Shown piece by piece: positions 27,480-38,620 of a stretch of DNA of 45,469 nucleotides. Made by a program: the position numbers and the translations under genes. The DNA is from Clostridiales bacterium VE202-21 (GTDB lineage Bacteria > Bacillota > Clostridia > Lachnospirales > Lachnospiraceae). The notes beneath the pieces were generated by a model. It searched no databases and had not been told where the DNA came from. It saw only the letters and a list, made by a program, of their open reading frames with translations. The DNA lies in NCBI GenBank assembly GCA_000509105.1, contig BAIF02000007.1:1-45469 (forward strand), read 5' to 3'. The stretch's first letter is position 1. The number at the start of each line of letters is the position of its first letter.

Positions 27480-27665
27480 TTGTATTTTATACTAAGTTTC
27501 CTGTAACTCACGTTTTGACGTGCGGGGCTGTTGCATGGCTACTGAATAAATTATATCTATATAATTTCCTATAATACCTGTCTTACAGACGGGTCACGTA
27601 TACCCCCGAAATAAATTATACTCAAAAGCCCCCTGTAACCTAATCCTTGCGGACGGCTCCCCAAT
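27480..27665. repeat. Degenerate repeat units on the dnaA side
   Basis: AATAAATTATA occurs near 27546 and 27611. CCTGTAACYYA occurs near 27500 and 27632. These resemble units in the parS gap (about 17,610), suggesting one dispersed repeat family on both sides of the origin. Confidence 0.45.
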
Positions 27666-27837
27666 ACAATTAAAAAATATTCGATCAAAAAAACCACATT
27701 AACACTCCGCACAGCCAGTTACCATCCGCTGCCCCCGTCCGAACCCCACCCACTAAGAATCATCCCTTTCCTCTTGCTGCAGCACCCCTCACATCCTTTT
27801 ATAGAGCGTCCCCTCATCCTTTCACTCACAAGTTCGT

Positions 27838-27958
27838 TATCTACATTCTTATGTGGATAATATGTGGATAAGTGTTGGATAAGGTGTTGATTAAATTTTA
27901 TTTTTGATTTTAACCCATGCAAACATACGCGTTTAAATTGTTCATAAAGTTATACACA
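27838..27958. other. oriC part 1: DnaA-box cluster upstream of dnaA
   Basis: Two exact TGTGGATAA boxes (27852-27860 and 27863-27871) are joined by near matches at 27838 (TTATCTACA), 27874 (GTTGGATAA) and 27950 (TTATACACA). The surrounding DNA is AT-rich. Position between rpmH and dnaA and the gene strand switch mark it as the origin. Confidence 0.85.
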
Positions 27959-27968
27959 TCATTTCTCA

Positions 27969-27997
27969 TTGCTTCTCATACCGTTTTGATGTAAAAT
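27969..27997 (+). promoter_or_regulatory. dnaA promoter
   Basis: -35 TTGCTT (27969-27974), 17-bp spacer, -10 TAAAAT (27992-27997). A DnaA-box-like TTATACACA lies 11 bp upstream, allowing autoregulation. Confidence 0.6.
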
Positions 27998-27998
27998 G

Positions 27999-28033
27999 TA
28001 ATAGAGAGATTTTGCGTTCATATCTCTCTATTA
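27999..28033. promoter_or_regulatory. Perfect 12-bp inverted repeat in the dnaA leader
   Basis: TAATAGAGAGAT (27999-28010) and ATCTCTCTATTA (28022-28033) flank an 11-nt loop. The repeat begins right after the -10 element and ends 21 bp before the start codon. It is either a repressor operator or a 5' mRNA hairpin. Confidence 0.7.
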
Positions 28034-28054
28034 TATTGATTAGGAGTACTGTCG

Positions 28055-29425
28055 ATGAACATTGTAGTTGAAAATTGGGAGCAGATTTTAAACAAAATGA
28101 AGGACGAATATTGCTCATCTAATATTTCATACAATACGTGGATTGCGCCGCTTACTGTATATGAAGTTACCGATGACACTGTCTATATTCTCGTAAAACT
28201 AAAAGCCAGCCTGGAACATATAGAAGAGAAATATCTCCTTCCTTTTAAAGTGTGTATTGCAGAAGTTACAGGCACTGAGTTTGAAATCTCTTTTGTTACT
28301 GAAGATAATGTCATCATCCAGGAAAAGAAAGAAAATGTCATAAAGAATAAAAAGTCAAATGCTATCTTTGAGAATGCGAATCTCAATGCCAAATATACAT
28401 TTGATACTTTTGTTGTGGGCAGTAATAATAATTTCGCACATGCTGCGTCTCTTGCGGTTGCAGAATCACCCGGGGAGATTTACAACCCTCTTTTTATATA
28501 TGGAGGTGTCGGACTGGGGAAGACTCATCTGATGCATTCGGTTGCACACTTTATACTTGAGAATGACCCTTCCAAGAAGGTCCTGTATGTGACAAGTGAG
28601 ACATTTACAAATGAATTGATTGATGCCTTAAAAATAGGTAAAAACGGCAATGAACTTGCCATGACCACTTTCCGTGAAAAATACCGAAATAACGATGTGC
28701 TTCTGATTGATGATATTCAGTTTATAATAGGTAAGGAAAGTACACAGGAAGAATTCTTCCACACGTTTAACCATCTCCATGTGTCAGGGAAGCAGATTAT
28801 TATCTCCAGTGATAAGCCTCCGAAGGATATCGAGACACTGGAAGCACGGCTCCGCACCCGTTTTGAATGGGGCCTGATTGCGGATATTTCCTCACCTGAT
28901 TATGAGACCAGGATGGCCATTCTCAGAAAGAAAGAGGAACTGGACGGACTGGAACGTTATCACATTCCGGATGAAGTACTCCAATATATTGCAAATAATA
29001 TTAAATCCAATATCAGGGAACTGGAAGGCTCCCTGAACAAGCTGATCGCCTTATCCAATCTGGAGAAGAAGCCGATCGACATTCCTCTGGCCGCAGAAGC
29101 ACTGAAGGACATGATTTCGCCCGATGCAAACCGGACGATTACTCCTGAACTGATTATCGATGTTGTTTCCGAACATTTTAATGTCCCCATTTCTGAATTG
29201 AAGGGGAAGAAAAGAAATGCTGAGATTGTACTTCCACGTCAGATTGTAATGTACCTCTGCCGTGCCATGACGGATACCCCCCTTAAGACTGTAGGTATTA
29301 TCCTGGGAGGCAAGGATCACGCTTCTGTCAGCCATGGAGTTAAGAAGATCGCACATGACCTTACAGTTGACGAGGCTCTGAACAACACTGTGAACATTAT
29401 TAAGAAGAAGATAAATCCTATTTAA
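28055..29425 (+). CDS. dnaA: Replication initiator DnaA
   Basis: A 456-residue initiator that binds DnaA boxes and melts the origin. Domain I is the helical N-terminus (YNTWIAPLTVYEV). A short Lys/Asn-rich linker follows. The AAA+ domain has GGVGLGKTHLMHSVAHFI (Walker A) and LLIDDIQFI (Walker B). The C-terminal helix-turn-helix carries GGKDHASVSHGVKKI, the DnaA signature. ATG at 28055 follows TAGGAG. Box clusters lie on both sides of the gene. Confidence 0.98.
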   Translation: MNIVVENWEQILNKMKDEYCSSNISYNTWIAPLTVYEVTDDTVYILVKLKASLEHIEEKYLLPFKVCIAEVTGTEFEISFVTEDNVIIQEKKENVIKNKKSNAIFENANLNAKYTFDTFVVGSNNNFAHAASLAVAESPGEIYNPLFIYGGVGLGKTHLMHSVAHFILENDPSKKVLYVTSETFTNELIDALKIGKNGNELAMTTFREKYRNNDVLLIDDIQFIIGKESTQEEFFHTFNHLHVSGKQIIISSDKPPKDIETLEARLRTRFEWGLIADISSPDYETRMAILRKKEELDGLERYHIPDEVLQYIANNIKSNIRELEGSLNKLIALSNLEKKPIDIPLAAEALKDMISPDANRTITPELIIDVVSEHFNVPISELKGKKRNAEIVLPRQIVMYLCRAMTDTPLKTVGIILGGKDHASVSHGVKKIAHDLTVDEALNNTVNIIKKKINPI

Positions 29426-29612
29426 TGTGGATAAATTGTGGATAACAATGTTAAAATGATGTGAATTATGAGGTTAATAAAAAAATTAAGGAGTTTGAGG
29501 AGTTTTTTATCCCCATCTTGTCCCAACACTTTCCAGTGGATGTCTACACAGTTTTCAGTATGGACAACCCCTTAATTTTAAAGGCTTTGAAGCACTTATG
29601 AACTTATTCACA
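29426..29612. other. oriC part 2: DnaA boxes between dnaA and dnaN
   Basis: Two TGTGGATAA boxes (29426-29434, 29437-29445) abut the dnaA stop codon. TTATTCACA lies at 29604-29612 and a weaker TTATCCCCA at 29508. The AT-rich stretch between (29446-29500) could be the unwinding element. Boxes on both sides of dnaA give the bipartite origin form known in Bacillus. Confidence 0.75.
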
Positions 29613-29712
29613 GCCCCTATTACGAAGAAGACGGAATTGATTTATATATTTATCTATAAAAAACGCGGTGGAAAGTTTTTTCACCACAACCATCGAAAGG
29701 AGTTACCGACAT

Positions 29713-30819
29713 ATGAAAATCGTTTGTTCAAAATCTAACCTGGTTAAAGGTGTCAGCATTGTATCCAAAGCTGTACCATCCAAAACTACAATGCCTATTC
29801 TGGAATGTATTCTGATCGATGCATCTACAGATGTCATTAAGCTGACTGCAAATGATATGGAACTTGGAATTGAGACAAGCATCGAAGGTGATATCGTAGA
29901 GAGAGGAATTATAGCCCTGAATGCAAGAATATTTTCAGAGATCGTCAGGAAGCTTCCTGACAATGATGTAACCATTGAGACCGATACGGATAACCAGACA
30001 ATGATCAACTGTGAAAAAGCGAAGTTCAATATTGCCGCACAGTCGGGAGAAGATTTTTCATACCTGCCCGTGATTGAAAAAGAGGATTACATTACCGTCT
30101 CTGAATTTACGTTGAAAGAAGTCATACGACAGACTATCTTTTCCATCGCAGATAACGATACAAATAAGATGATGACAGGCGAACTGTTCGAGATCGAAGA
30201 GAACATCCTGAAGGTGGTCTCTCTGGACGGCCACAGAATCTCGATCCGTAAGATTGAGTTAAAGGAAAACTATGCGCCGAAAAAGGTGATCGTACCGGGT
30301 AAGACACTGCAGGAGATCAGCAAGATTATTGGCGGAGAGGCAGAGGCGGATGTAGACATTTCGTTTACAAAGAACCACATTGTGTTTGAGTTTGATAAGA
30401 CGGTGGTGGTATCCAGACTGATCGAAGGAGATTATTTTAAGATTGACCAGATGCTCTCCAGCGATTATGAGACAAAAGTAAGAATTAACAAGAAAGAGCT
30501 TCTGGACTGTATTGACAGAGCCACCCTTTTGATCAAGGAGGGAGACAAAAAGCCGATTATCATTGATATCCGGGACGAATCCATGGAACTTAAGATCAAG
30601 TCTCAGATTGGATCCATGGATGAGGAAATCTTTATCACAAAAGAAGGGAAGGATCTGATGATCGGGTTTAATCCTAAGTTCTTGATCGATGCCCTGAGAG
30701 TCATTGATGATGAGGAGGTTGACCTGTATTACATGAATGCAAAGGCGCCATGTTTTATCAAGGATGAAAAACAGAGTTATATTTATTTGATTCTTCCGGT
30801 TAACTTTAATGCGGTGTAA
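29713..30819 (+). CDS. dnaN: DNA polymerase III beta sliding clamp
   Basis: A 368-residue clamp that dimerises around DNA and holds the polymerase. The N-terminus MKIVCSKSNLVKGVSIVSKA and the C-terminal YIYLILPVNFN are typical. The three-domain length is normal. ATG at 29713 is chosen because GAAAGGAG stands upstream; a frame from 29668 has no ribosome site. The conserved TTMPILECILIDA region is present. It follows dnaA in the standard order after the second box cluster. Confidence 0.97.
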   Translation: MKIVCSKSNLVKGVSIVSKAVPSKTTMPILECILIDASTDVIKLTANDMELGIETSIEGDIVERGIIALNARIFSEIVRKLPDNDVTIETDTDNQTMINCEKAKFNIAAQSGEDFSYLPVIEKEDYITVSEFTLKEVIRQTIFSIADNDTNKMMTGELFEIEENILKVVSLDGHRISIRKIELKENYAPKKVIVPGKTLQEISKIIGGEAEADVDISFTKNHIVFEFDKTVVVSRLIEGDYFKIDQMLSSDYETKVRINKKELLDCIDRATLLIKEGDKKPIIIDIRDESMELKIKSQIGSMDEEIFITKEGKDLMIGFNPKFLIDALRVIDDEEVDLYYMNAKAPCFIKDEKQSYIYLILPVNFNAV

Positions 30820-30824
30820 TAGCT

Positions 30825-30845
30825 CAGGCCTGTCTGAAATGTTAC
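30825..30845. repeat. Partial copy of the 30-bp dispersed palindrome
   Basis: CAGGCCTGTCTGAAATGTTAC differs at two positions from the matching part of the repeats at 31316 and 42651. Confidence 0.5.
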
Positions 30846-30865
30846 AACGCGGTTGCATAATAAAT

Positions 30866-30935
30866 GGGGACGTGGCCCTTTTATCCAGATATAAGGCACG
30901 GTGGTTTCAGGCCGGGATAAAAGGGCGGCGTCCCC
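30866..30935. repeat. Inverted repeat between dnaN and rlbA
   Basis: GGGGACG-tgg-CCCTTTTATCC pairs with GGGATAAAAGGG-cgg-CGTCCCC around a 26-nt loop. It has no T-tract, so it is probably a repeat or RNA-processing hairpin rather than a terminator. Confidence 0.6.
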
Positions 30936-30969
30936 AATGGGGTTATCGAAAGGACAGAAAGGACTTGGT

Positions 30970-31185
30970 ATGGAGATTATAAAGTTACGTGAAAGCGATG
31001 AATTTATTAAGCTGGGGCAGGCACTGAAAGCGGCCGGGCTTGTGGATTCCGGAGTGGAGGCAAAAGAGGTTGTCCAGGACGGATTGGTAAAGGTGAACGG
31101 GGAGACGGACACCAGAAGAGGGCGCAAATTATACGTTGGGGACAGGGTGGAATTTGACGGCCAGGAAATAAAAATTGAAAAATAG
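30970..31185 (+). CDS. rlbA: S4-domain RNA-binding protein RlbA (YaaA)
   Basis: A 71-residue protein made of one S4 RNA-binding domain: [20 protein letters not shown], then [20 protein letters not shown] and [12 protein letters not shown]. Such a gene regularly lies between dnaN and recF in Firmicutes (B. subtilis yaaA/rlbA) and is linked to ribosome assembly or RNA binding. ATG at 30970 follows AAAGGAC. A longer frame begins in the preceding inverted repeat and is not favoured. Confidence 0.88.
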   Translation: MEIIKLRESDEFIKLGQALKAAGLVDSGVEAKEVVQDGLVKVNGETDTRRGRKLYVGDRVEFDGQEIKIEK

Positions 31186-31223
31186 TCTGAAAAAGTGTAA
31201 AATAATTGTGTCAGTTCAGATAG

Positions 31224-31246
31224 GTCTGCGCATTTACTGCGCAGAC
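31224..31246. repeat. Perfect hairpin upstream of recF
   Basis: GTCTGCGCA-tttac-TGCGCAGAC is a 9-bp stem with a 5-nt loop. An A-run rather than T-run follows, so a plus-strand terminator role is not evident. Confidence 0.5.
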
Positions 31247-31315
31247 TGTACGGAAAAAATGGTGGTTGCAGGCATACAGCGCTTTGCCGCAGGTTAATTT
31301 CTATGGGCTGGATGC

Positions 31316-31345
31316 GTAACAGTTCAGGCAGGCCTCAACTGTTAC
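31316..31345. repeat. 30-bp dispersed palindrome, copy 1
   Basis: GTAACAGTT and AACTGTTAC enclose CAGGCAGGCCTC. It matches the unit at 42651-42680 at all but one base. Confidence 0.75.
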
Positions 31346-31372
31346 TAATAATTACATGCTGATGGAGAAATT

Positions 31373-32458
31373 ATGGTAATCAAATCTTTAAAACTAAAGA
31401 ATTACAGGAATTACGAATTGTTGGATTTGACCTTTGATCCCAAGACGAATATTCTCTACGGCGACAATGCACAAGGCAAGACGAATGTACTGGAAGCCCT
31501 GTATTTATCCGGGACTACCAAATCTCACAGAGGTACAAAAGACAGAGATTTGATTCAGTTTGGACGTGATGAAGCACATCTGGAGACTATTGTTGAGAAA
31601 AGGGGATTAGAATATCAGATCGATATGCATCTGAAAAAGAACAGTCCCAAAGGGATTGCTATCAATAAGATTCCGATCCGCAAAGCAAGTGAATTGTTTG
31701 GAATTATTCATTTTGTATTTTTTTCTCCGGAAGACTTGAACATCATCAAGGACGGGCCTTCCGGAAGAAGAAGATTTATCGATCTGGAATTGTCGCAGCT
31801 TGATAAAGTATATCTCAGCAATCTTTCTAACTATAATCGAATTATTAATCAGAGAAATTCCTTACTCAAAGACATTTATAAACAGGAGAATCTTGTGGAA
31901 ACGTTGGATATCTGGGATATGCAATTGGTTGAGTACGGGACAAAAGTAATGGAGAGCCGGAAGCGGTTTATAGAAGAAGTTAATGAAATCATCTCTGATA
32001 TCCACTATAAATTAACTGGGGGGAAGGAGCACATTACTCTTTCCTACGAATGCAGCGTCGGAAACCTTAGCCTGGAACAGGCTCTGAAGAAAAACAGGGA
32101 TAGGGACATGAGGCTGAAGAGCACCTCTGTGGGCCCACACAGGGATGATCTTTGTTTTATGGCGGGCAGCCTGGATATCCGCAGGTTTGGGTCGCAGGGA
32201 CAGCAGCGGACGGCAGCTTTGTCGCTGAAGCTCTCCGAGATTGAACTGGTCAGGTCACTGATCAGGGATACGCCTGTGTTATTATTGGACGATGTATTGT
32301 CTGAACTGGATAAACACAGGCAAAACTATTTACTGGATAGTATTCATGATATACAAACGGTAATCACATGTACTGGATTAGATGAGTTTGTGAATCATCG
32401 ATTTTCTATTAATAAAATTTTCCATGTAAAAAATGGACAGGTAGCAAAAGAAAATTAG
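31373..32458 (+). CDS. recF: Recombination and repair protein RecF
   Basis: A 361-residue SMC-like ATPase that loads RecA at gaps. Walker A is GDNAQGKTNVLEALYLSGTT. The mid-region has STSVGPHRDDL, and the C-terminus shows GSQGQQRTAALSLKLSE (signature) and LLLDDVLSELD (Walker B). ATG at 31373 follows GGAG. It ends 11 bp before gyrB, so recF, gyrB and probably gyrA are one transcript. Confidence 0.97.
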   Translation: MVIKSLKLKNYRNYELLDLTFDPKTNILYGDNAQGKTNVLEALYLSGTTKSHRGTKDRDLIQFGRDEAHLETIVEKRGLEYQIDMHLKKNSPKGIAINKIPIRKASELFGIIHFVFFSPEDLNIIKDGPSGRRRFIDLELSQLDKVYLSNLSNYNRIINQRNSLLKDIYKQENLVETLDIWDMQLVEYGTKVMESRKRFIEEVNEIISDIHYKLTGGKEHITLSYECSVGNLSLEQALKKNRDRDMRLKSTSVGPHRDDLCFMAGSLDIRRFGSQGQQRTAALSLKLSEIELVRSLIRDTPVLLLDDVLSELDKHRQNYLLDSIHDIQTVITCTGLDEFVNHRFSINKIFHVKNGQVAKEN

Positions 32459-32469
32459 GAGGTTTTTAA

Positions 32470-34407
<1,938 letters not shown>

Positions 34408-34516
34408 TCGTACATTGTGGGGAAAGTACTGATTACTGACCAGCATCGAATAATTAAGGGTTTGGCCGAACGGACAATTTGTCTGCCGGGAAACCTTCAA
34501 AGGAAAGGATATAAAA

Positions 34517-37018
34517 ATGGAAGATAATATTTTTGATAAAGTCCATGAAGTTGATTTGAAAAAGACCATGGAAAATTCTTATATCGATTATGCCATGAGT
34601 GTAATAGCTGCTCGTGCCCTGCCCGATGTAAGAGACGGCCTGAAGCCTGTACAGAGAAGAATTCTGTATTCTATGATTGAATTGAATAACGGGCCTGACA
34701 AGCCGCACCGTAAATGTGCGCGTATTGTCGGTGATACTATGGGTAAGTATCACCCGCACGGCGACAGTTCCATTTACGGGGCGCTGGTAAATTTGGCCCA
34801 GGAATGGTCCACCAGATATCCGCTTGTTGACGGCCACGGTAACTTTGGTTCTGTGGACGGTGACGGCGCGGCTGCCATGCGTTACACGGAGGCACGGCTC
34901 AGCAAGATTTCCATGGAGATGACTGCGGATATCAACAAGGATACTGTTGATTTTACACCGAATTTTGATGAGACGGAAAAAGAGCCGACCGTGCTGCCAG
35001 CCAGATTTCCGAATCTTCTTGTCAACGGAACATCCGGTATTGCAGTTGGTATGGCTACCAATATACCTCCCCACAATCTGAGAGAAGTTATCGGTGCAGT
35101 TGTGAAAATCATTGACGATCAGATTGAAGAGAACGGCGACACGGCCATTGAAGATATTTTAAAGATCATTAAGGGACCAGATTTTCCGACAGGTGCGGAG
35201 ATTCTCGGAACAAGAGGGATCGAGGAAGCATACAGAACCGGACGCGGCAAGATCCGTGTGCGTGCAATTACGAATATTGAGCCTATGGCAAACGGAAAGA
35301 ACCGGATCATTGTCACAGAGCTTCCCTATATGGTAAATAAAGCCAGATTAATTGAAAAGATTGCAGAGCTTGTGCGGGATAAGAAGATCGATGGAATTAC
35401 AGACCTGAGCGACCAGTCGAACCGCGAAGGGATGAGGATTTGTATTGAACTGCGCCGGGATGTGAATCCAAATGTCATTCTGAATCAGCTGTACAAGCAT
35501 ACACAGCTGCAGGATACATTTGGCGTCATTATGCTTGCGCTTGTGAATAATGAGCCAAGGGTTATGAATATTCTGGATATGCTTCGGCTTTATCTGAAGC
35601 ATCAGGAGGAAGTTGTAACCAGAAGGACAAAGTATGAACTAAACAAGGCAGAAGAGCGTGCACATATCTTAAAAGGCTTACTTATCGCGCTGGATCACAT
35701 AGATGAAGTCATTAAGATCATCAGAGGGTCCAAGAACGTCCAGATTGCGAAAGAAGAATTAATCGCAAGATTTGACTTAACAGATGTGCAGGCACAGGCT
35801 ATTGTGGATATGCGTCTCCGTGCGCTGACCGGTCTGGAAAGAGAGAAGCTGGAGAGTGAATTCGAAGAGCTGATGAAGAAAATCGGCGAATTAAAGGCAA
35901 TTCTGGCTGATAGGAAGCTGCTTCTCGGCGTGATCCGGGAAGAGATTCTGCTTATTTCTGAAAAGTACGGGGATGAGAGAAGAACATCCATCGGCTTTGA
36001 TGAATTTGATATATCCATGGAAGATCTGATTCCAAGGGAAAATATTGTTATTACCATGACCAGGCTCGGATACATCAAGCGTATGACCATGGATACCTTC
36101 AAGAGCCAGAACAGGGGCGGCAAGGGAATTAAGGGAATGCAGACGCTGGAAGAGGATTATATCAAGGAATTATTTATTACCTCCACCCATCACTATATTA
36201 TGTTCTTCACCAATACAGGGCGTGTATACAGGATCAAGGGATACGAGATTCCGGAGGCCAGCAGGACCGCGAGAGGGACCGCTATTATTAATATCCTGCA
36301 GTTGATGCCGGATGAGAAGATTACGGCTATGATCCCGATACAGGAGTATGAGGACGGTAAGTTTTTGTTTATGGCAACAGAGAAGGGGCTTGTGAAAAAG
36401 ACTCCGATTACCGATTATGCAAATGTTAGAAAGACAGGGCTTGCAGCGATCACGCTGCGCGAGGACGACAGGTTGATTGAAGTCAAGATTACGGACAATG
36501 AGGAAGATATTGTACTGGTAACCAAATATGGCCAGTGTATTAGATTTAATGAAAAGGATGTCCGGGCGACAGGAAGAACTTCTATGGGGGTCCGCGGCAT
36601 GAACTTAAGCGACAGGGATGAAGTCATTGCAATGCAGATGAGCACTCAGGGCAGCGATCTCCTCATTGTATCGGAAAAGGGGATGGGCAAGCGCACCAGC
36701 CTGGAGGAATTTACAACACAGAACCGCGGCGGTAAGGGCGTGAAGTGCTATAAGATAACCGAGAAGACCGGAAATGTAGTGGGCATGAAGGCCGTGAATG
36801 AAGATAATGAAATTATGATTATCAATACAGAGGGAATTATTATTCGTATGCAGTGTGCGGATATATCAGTTCTCGGACGTGTGACATCGGGAGTAAAACT
36901 GATTAACCTTGCCGAGGGGGATACCGTGGCGAGTGTCGCTAAGGTAAGAAAGGCATCTGCTGAGATTGATGGAGAAAAGGTAGAAATCTCTGAAGATGAT
37001 GAGGAGATTCAGGAATAA
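34517..37018 (+). CDS. gyrA: DNA gyrase subunit A
   Basis: An 833-residue cleavage subunit. The winged-helix region has [11 protein letters not shown] and the active-site Tyr123 in RYTEARLSK. The quinolone pocket reads [17 protein letters not shown]: Ser84 (E. coli S83) is kept, while Gly88 stands where E. coli has Asp87. The C-terminal beta-pinwheel has the GyrA-box [10 protein letters not shown] (about residue 533), which marks gyrase rather than topoisomerase IV; a related QNRGGKGVK recurs later. The tail is acidic (SEDDEEIQE). ATG at 34517 follows AAAGGAAAGG. Confidence 0.98.
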   Translation: MEDNIFDKVHEVDLKKTMENSYIDYAMSVIAARALPDVRDGLKPVQRRILYSMIELNNGPDKPHRKCARIVGDTMGKYHPHGDSSIYGALVNLAQEWSTRYPLVDGHGNFGSVDGDGAAAMRYTEARLSKISMEMTADINKDTVDFTPNFDETEKEPTVLPARFPNLLVNGTSGIAVGMATNIPPHNLREVIGAVVKIIDDQIEENGDTAIEDILKIIKGPDFPTGAEILGTRGIEEAYRTGRGKIRVRAITNIEPMANGKNRIIVTELPYMVNKARLIEKIAELVRDKKIDGITDLSDQSNREGMRICIELRRDVNPNVILNQLYKHTQLQDTFGVIMLALVNNEPRVMNILDMLRLYLKHQEEVVTRRTKYELNKAEERAHILKGLLIALDHIDEVIKIIRGSKNVQIAKEELIARFDLTDVQAQAIVDMRLRALTGLEREKLESEFEELMKKIGELKAILADRKLLLGVIREEILLISEKYGDERRTSIGFDEFDISMEDLIPRENIVITMTRLGYIKRMTMDTFKSQNRGGKGIKGMQTLEEDYIKELFITSTHHYIMFFTNTGRVYRIKGYEIPEASRTARGTAIINILQLMPDEKITAMIPIQEYEDGKFLFMATEKGLVKKTPITDYANVRKTGLAAITLREDDRLIEVKITDNEEDIVLVTKYGQCIRFNEKDVRATGRTSMGVRGMNLSDRDEVIAMQMSTQGSDLLIVSEKGMGKRTSLEEFTTQNRGGKGVKCYKITEKTGNVVGMKAVNEDNEIMIINTEGIIIRMQCADISVLGRVTSGVKLINLAEGDTVASVAKVRKASAEIDGEKVEISEDDEEIQE

Positions 37019-37037
37019 ACTAATGGCTGAAGGGACG

Positions 37038-37285
37038 CTTTCCGGAGTCGTGAAAGGGATATCCTGGATGCGGCATTCGAAGATAACTGCCGCTAATCAA
37101 AAGAAAAGCCAGCATGATGAACACCGCCGACAAACACGGGAATGCAGGATGCATTCCCGTATAAGTCGGCTTACAAGCAGGACTTGTGGTCCTGCTTGTA
37201 GTTCATATGCTGGCTTTTCTTTTGATGAAGCGGCAGTAATCTCCGAATGAAGCATCCGGGATATCCCTTTCACGACTCCGGAAAG
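37038..37285. repeat. Long branched palindrome LIR4
   Basis: The outer arms CTTTCCGGAGTCGTGAAAGG (37038 on) and its complement ending at 37285 pair over 34 bp with one mismatch. The second arms (37081-37121 with 37199-37241) share GATAACTGCCGCT and TCAAAAGAAAAGCC. Inside are two hairpins: GCCGAC..ACGGGAATG../..CATTCCCGT..GTCGGC, and TACAAGCAGGAC/GTCCTGCTTGTA. It lies 20 bp after the gyrA stop codon. The remaining gap to 37504 shows no gene. Confidence 0.88.
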
Positions 37286-37504
37286 CTGGTGCATCAGGAC
37301 GGGAGAGTTGAATTCCTGGGATGGCTCTCTGCGCCGGCAGGGGCGGGGGAGGCGGATTGTTAATGGATTCATGGATCGATTCGTTATTGGTAATAATGTT
37401 TATTGAGTGAGATTATATTCAGTTATATATTTTTAGTGTGGGGTTTGGTATACTTAAGAAAATTGGAATAGTATTTGTGGGTTTTAGTTTATTGGTGAGG
37501 GATA

Positions 37505-37758
37505 ATGAAGAAAATAATTATGTTCGTGTTTCTAGTAATAACAATAATTCTTTTTTCTGGCTGCAGTAAATATGATGATAATCCGAAAAATTCTGCGGCA
37601 GGGGCGCTGTCTGAGGAAAACGTAATCAATCGAATTTCGGGAAAGGTTATGGATATCAGGTTGGGGTACAGGAGGGGCAGATAGATTTATTTATTGATGA
37701 CAAATGGATCGTGTTTGAATTATTAGAAAATGGAACAGATTATACAAGGCAGGATTAA
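37505..37758 (+). pseudogene. Small lipoprotein gene, frameshifted
   Basis: ATG at 37505 opens a clear lipoprotein signal, MKKIIMFVFLVITIILFSGC, with lipobox Cys at residue 20. The frame stops after 59 residues (37684). A second frame, offset by one base, continues to 37758 as KGYGYQVGVQEGQIDLFIDD, then KWIVFELLENGTDYTRQD, which looks like real protein. Adding one G to the GGG at 37639-37641 joins the two into a product of about 84 residues. No family is recognised. It may be a recent pseudogene or a sequencing error in a homopolymer. Confidence 0.65.
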
Positions 37759-37877
37759 TCTGTGTTTGATATATTATTTTGTGTGAAAAAGTGTATAATT
37801 AGTAAATGAGCTTCCTGATGTTGATGCTTTTAGAATCATATTATGAGAGTACTCATTTAGGGAAAGGAGGAAACGTC

Positions 37878-38378
37878 ATGCGTTTAAGCCTAAAAAAGCG
37901 AGGGTTGTTTAGTGGGAAGATTCTTTTTGAAAAGGTGATTATGTTTTTTCTGTATCGTGGAATGAAGACTTTATATAAGTATGATAGCAGAGTCTACAAA
38001 GAAATTGAGAGCTGGCCGATGGGAAGGACGATTGTTCTGACTGCATCAAAAAGGGGGCCAAAGCTTTGTTTAGTAAGAGTATCCAGTGGTATAGTGCGTT
38101 CCGGAAATATTGAGGATCCGGATATTCTAATTTCATTTAAAAGTATTGACGGTGCATTTCTGGTATTTTCCGGACAGATGGGGATTACAGAGGCTTATGC
38201 TCAGCATCGTTTTATGGTGAAGGGGGATATTGCCGAGATTATGTCTATTGTAAGGTGTATTGAATTGGCCGAAGTATATTTGTTTCCTAAAATAATTACA
38301 AAAAGAATACTGCGTAGAGTACCTGGTAAACAACTGGGAAGTTTTCGGGTATATTGCCATTTATTATTGGAATTTTAG
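37878..38378 (+). CDS. SCP2 sterol-binding-like domain protein
   Basis: A 166-residue protein. The segment from about residue 75 onward (DPDILISFKSIDGAFLVFSG, then AQHRFMVKGDIAEIMSIVRC) resembles the SCP2 lipid-binding fold, in which a helix and sheet enclose a hydrophobic tunnel. The N-terminus is basic with a hydrophobic stretch (KVIMFFLYRGM). ATG at 37878 is chosen because AAAGGAGGAAA lies upstream; a frame from 37806 is weaker. An iron-containing alcohol dehydrogenase follows after 242 bp, so the two may act on one lipid or alcohol. The ligand is unknown. Confidence 0.6.
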   Translation: MRLSLKKRGLFSGKILFEKVIMFFLYRGMKTLYKYDSRVYKEIESWPMGRTIVLTASKRGPKLCLVRVSSGIVRSGNIEDPDILISFKSIDGAFLVFSGQMGITEAYAQHRFMVKGDIAEIMSIVRCIELAEVYLFPKIITKRILRRVPGKQLGSFRVYCHLLLEF

Positions 38379-38620
38379 AATAAAGACTCAAGTAAACTTT
38401 TTGAGTATTCATGGCGGGCTGTCATTATGCTTCGTATGACTGATTTCTTTGGCGCACCGATTCGATCTGGGGGTATATATATCTTATTGTAAAATAAAAG
38501 TTATCAACAGTTATATTACTAAAAAACGGAGTAATTCACATAAAGTATGTGGAAAACACTGGAAAAATGTGGAAAAGTCTATTTTATTTGAAATTTTGAT
38601 GAGATTTAGGAGGAAAACTT

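Noticed and set aside
30866..30935. Terminator after dnaN
   Set aside because: The stem is long but no T-tract follows on either strand.
37097..37372. 91-codon minus-strand frame across LIR4
   Set aside because: Palindromic arms give open frames in both directions; no start signal or family.
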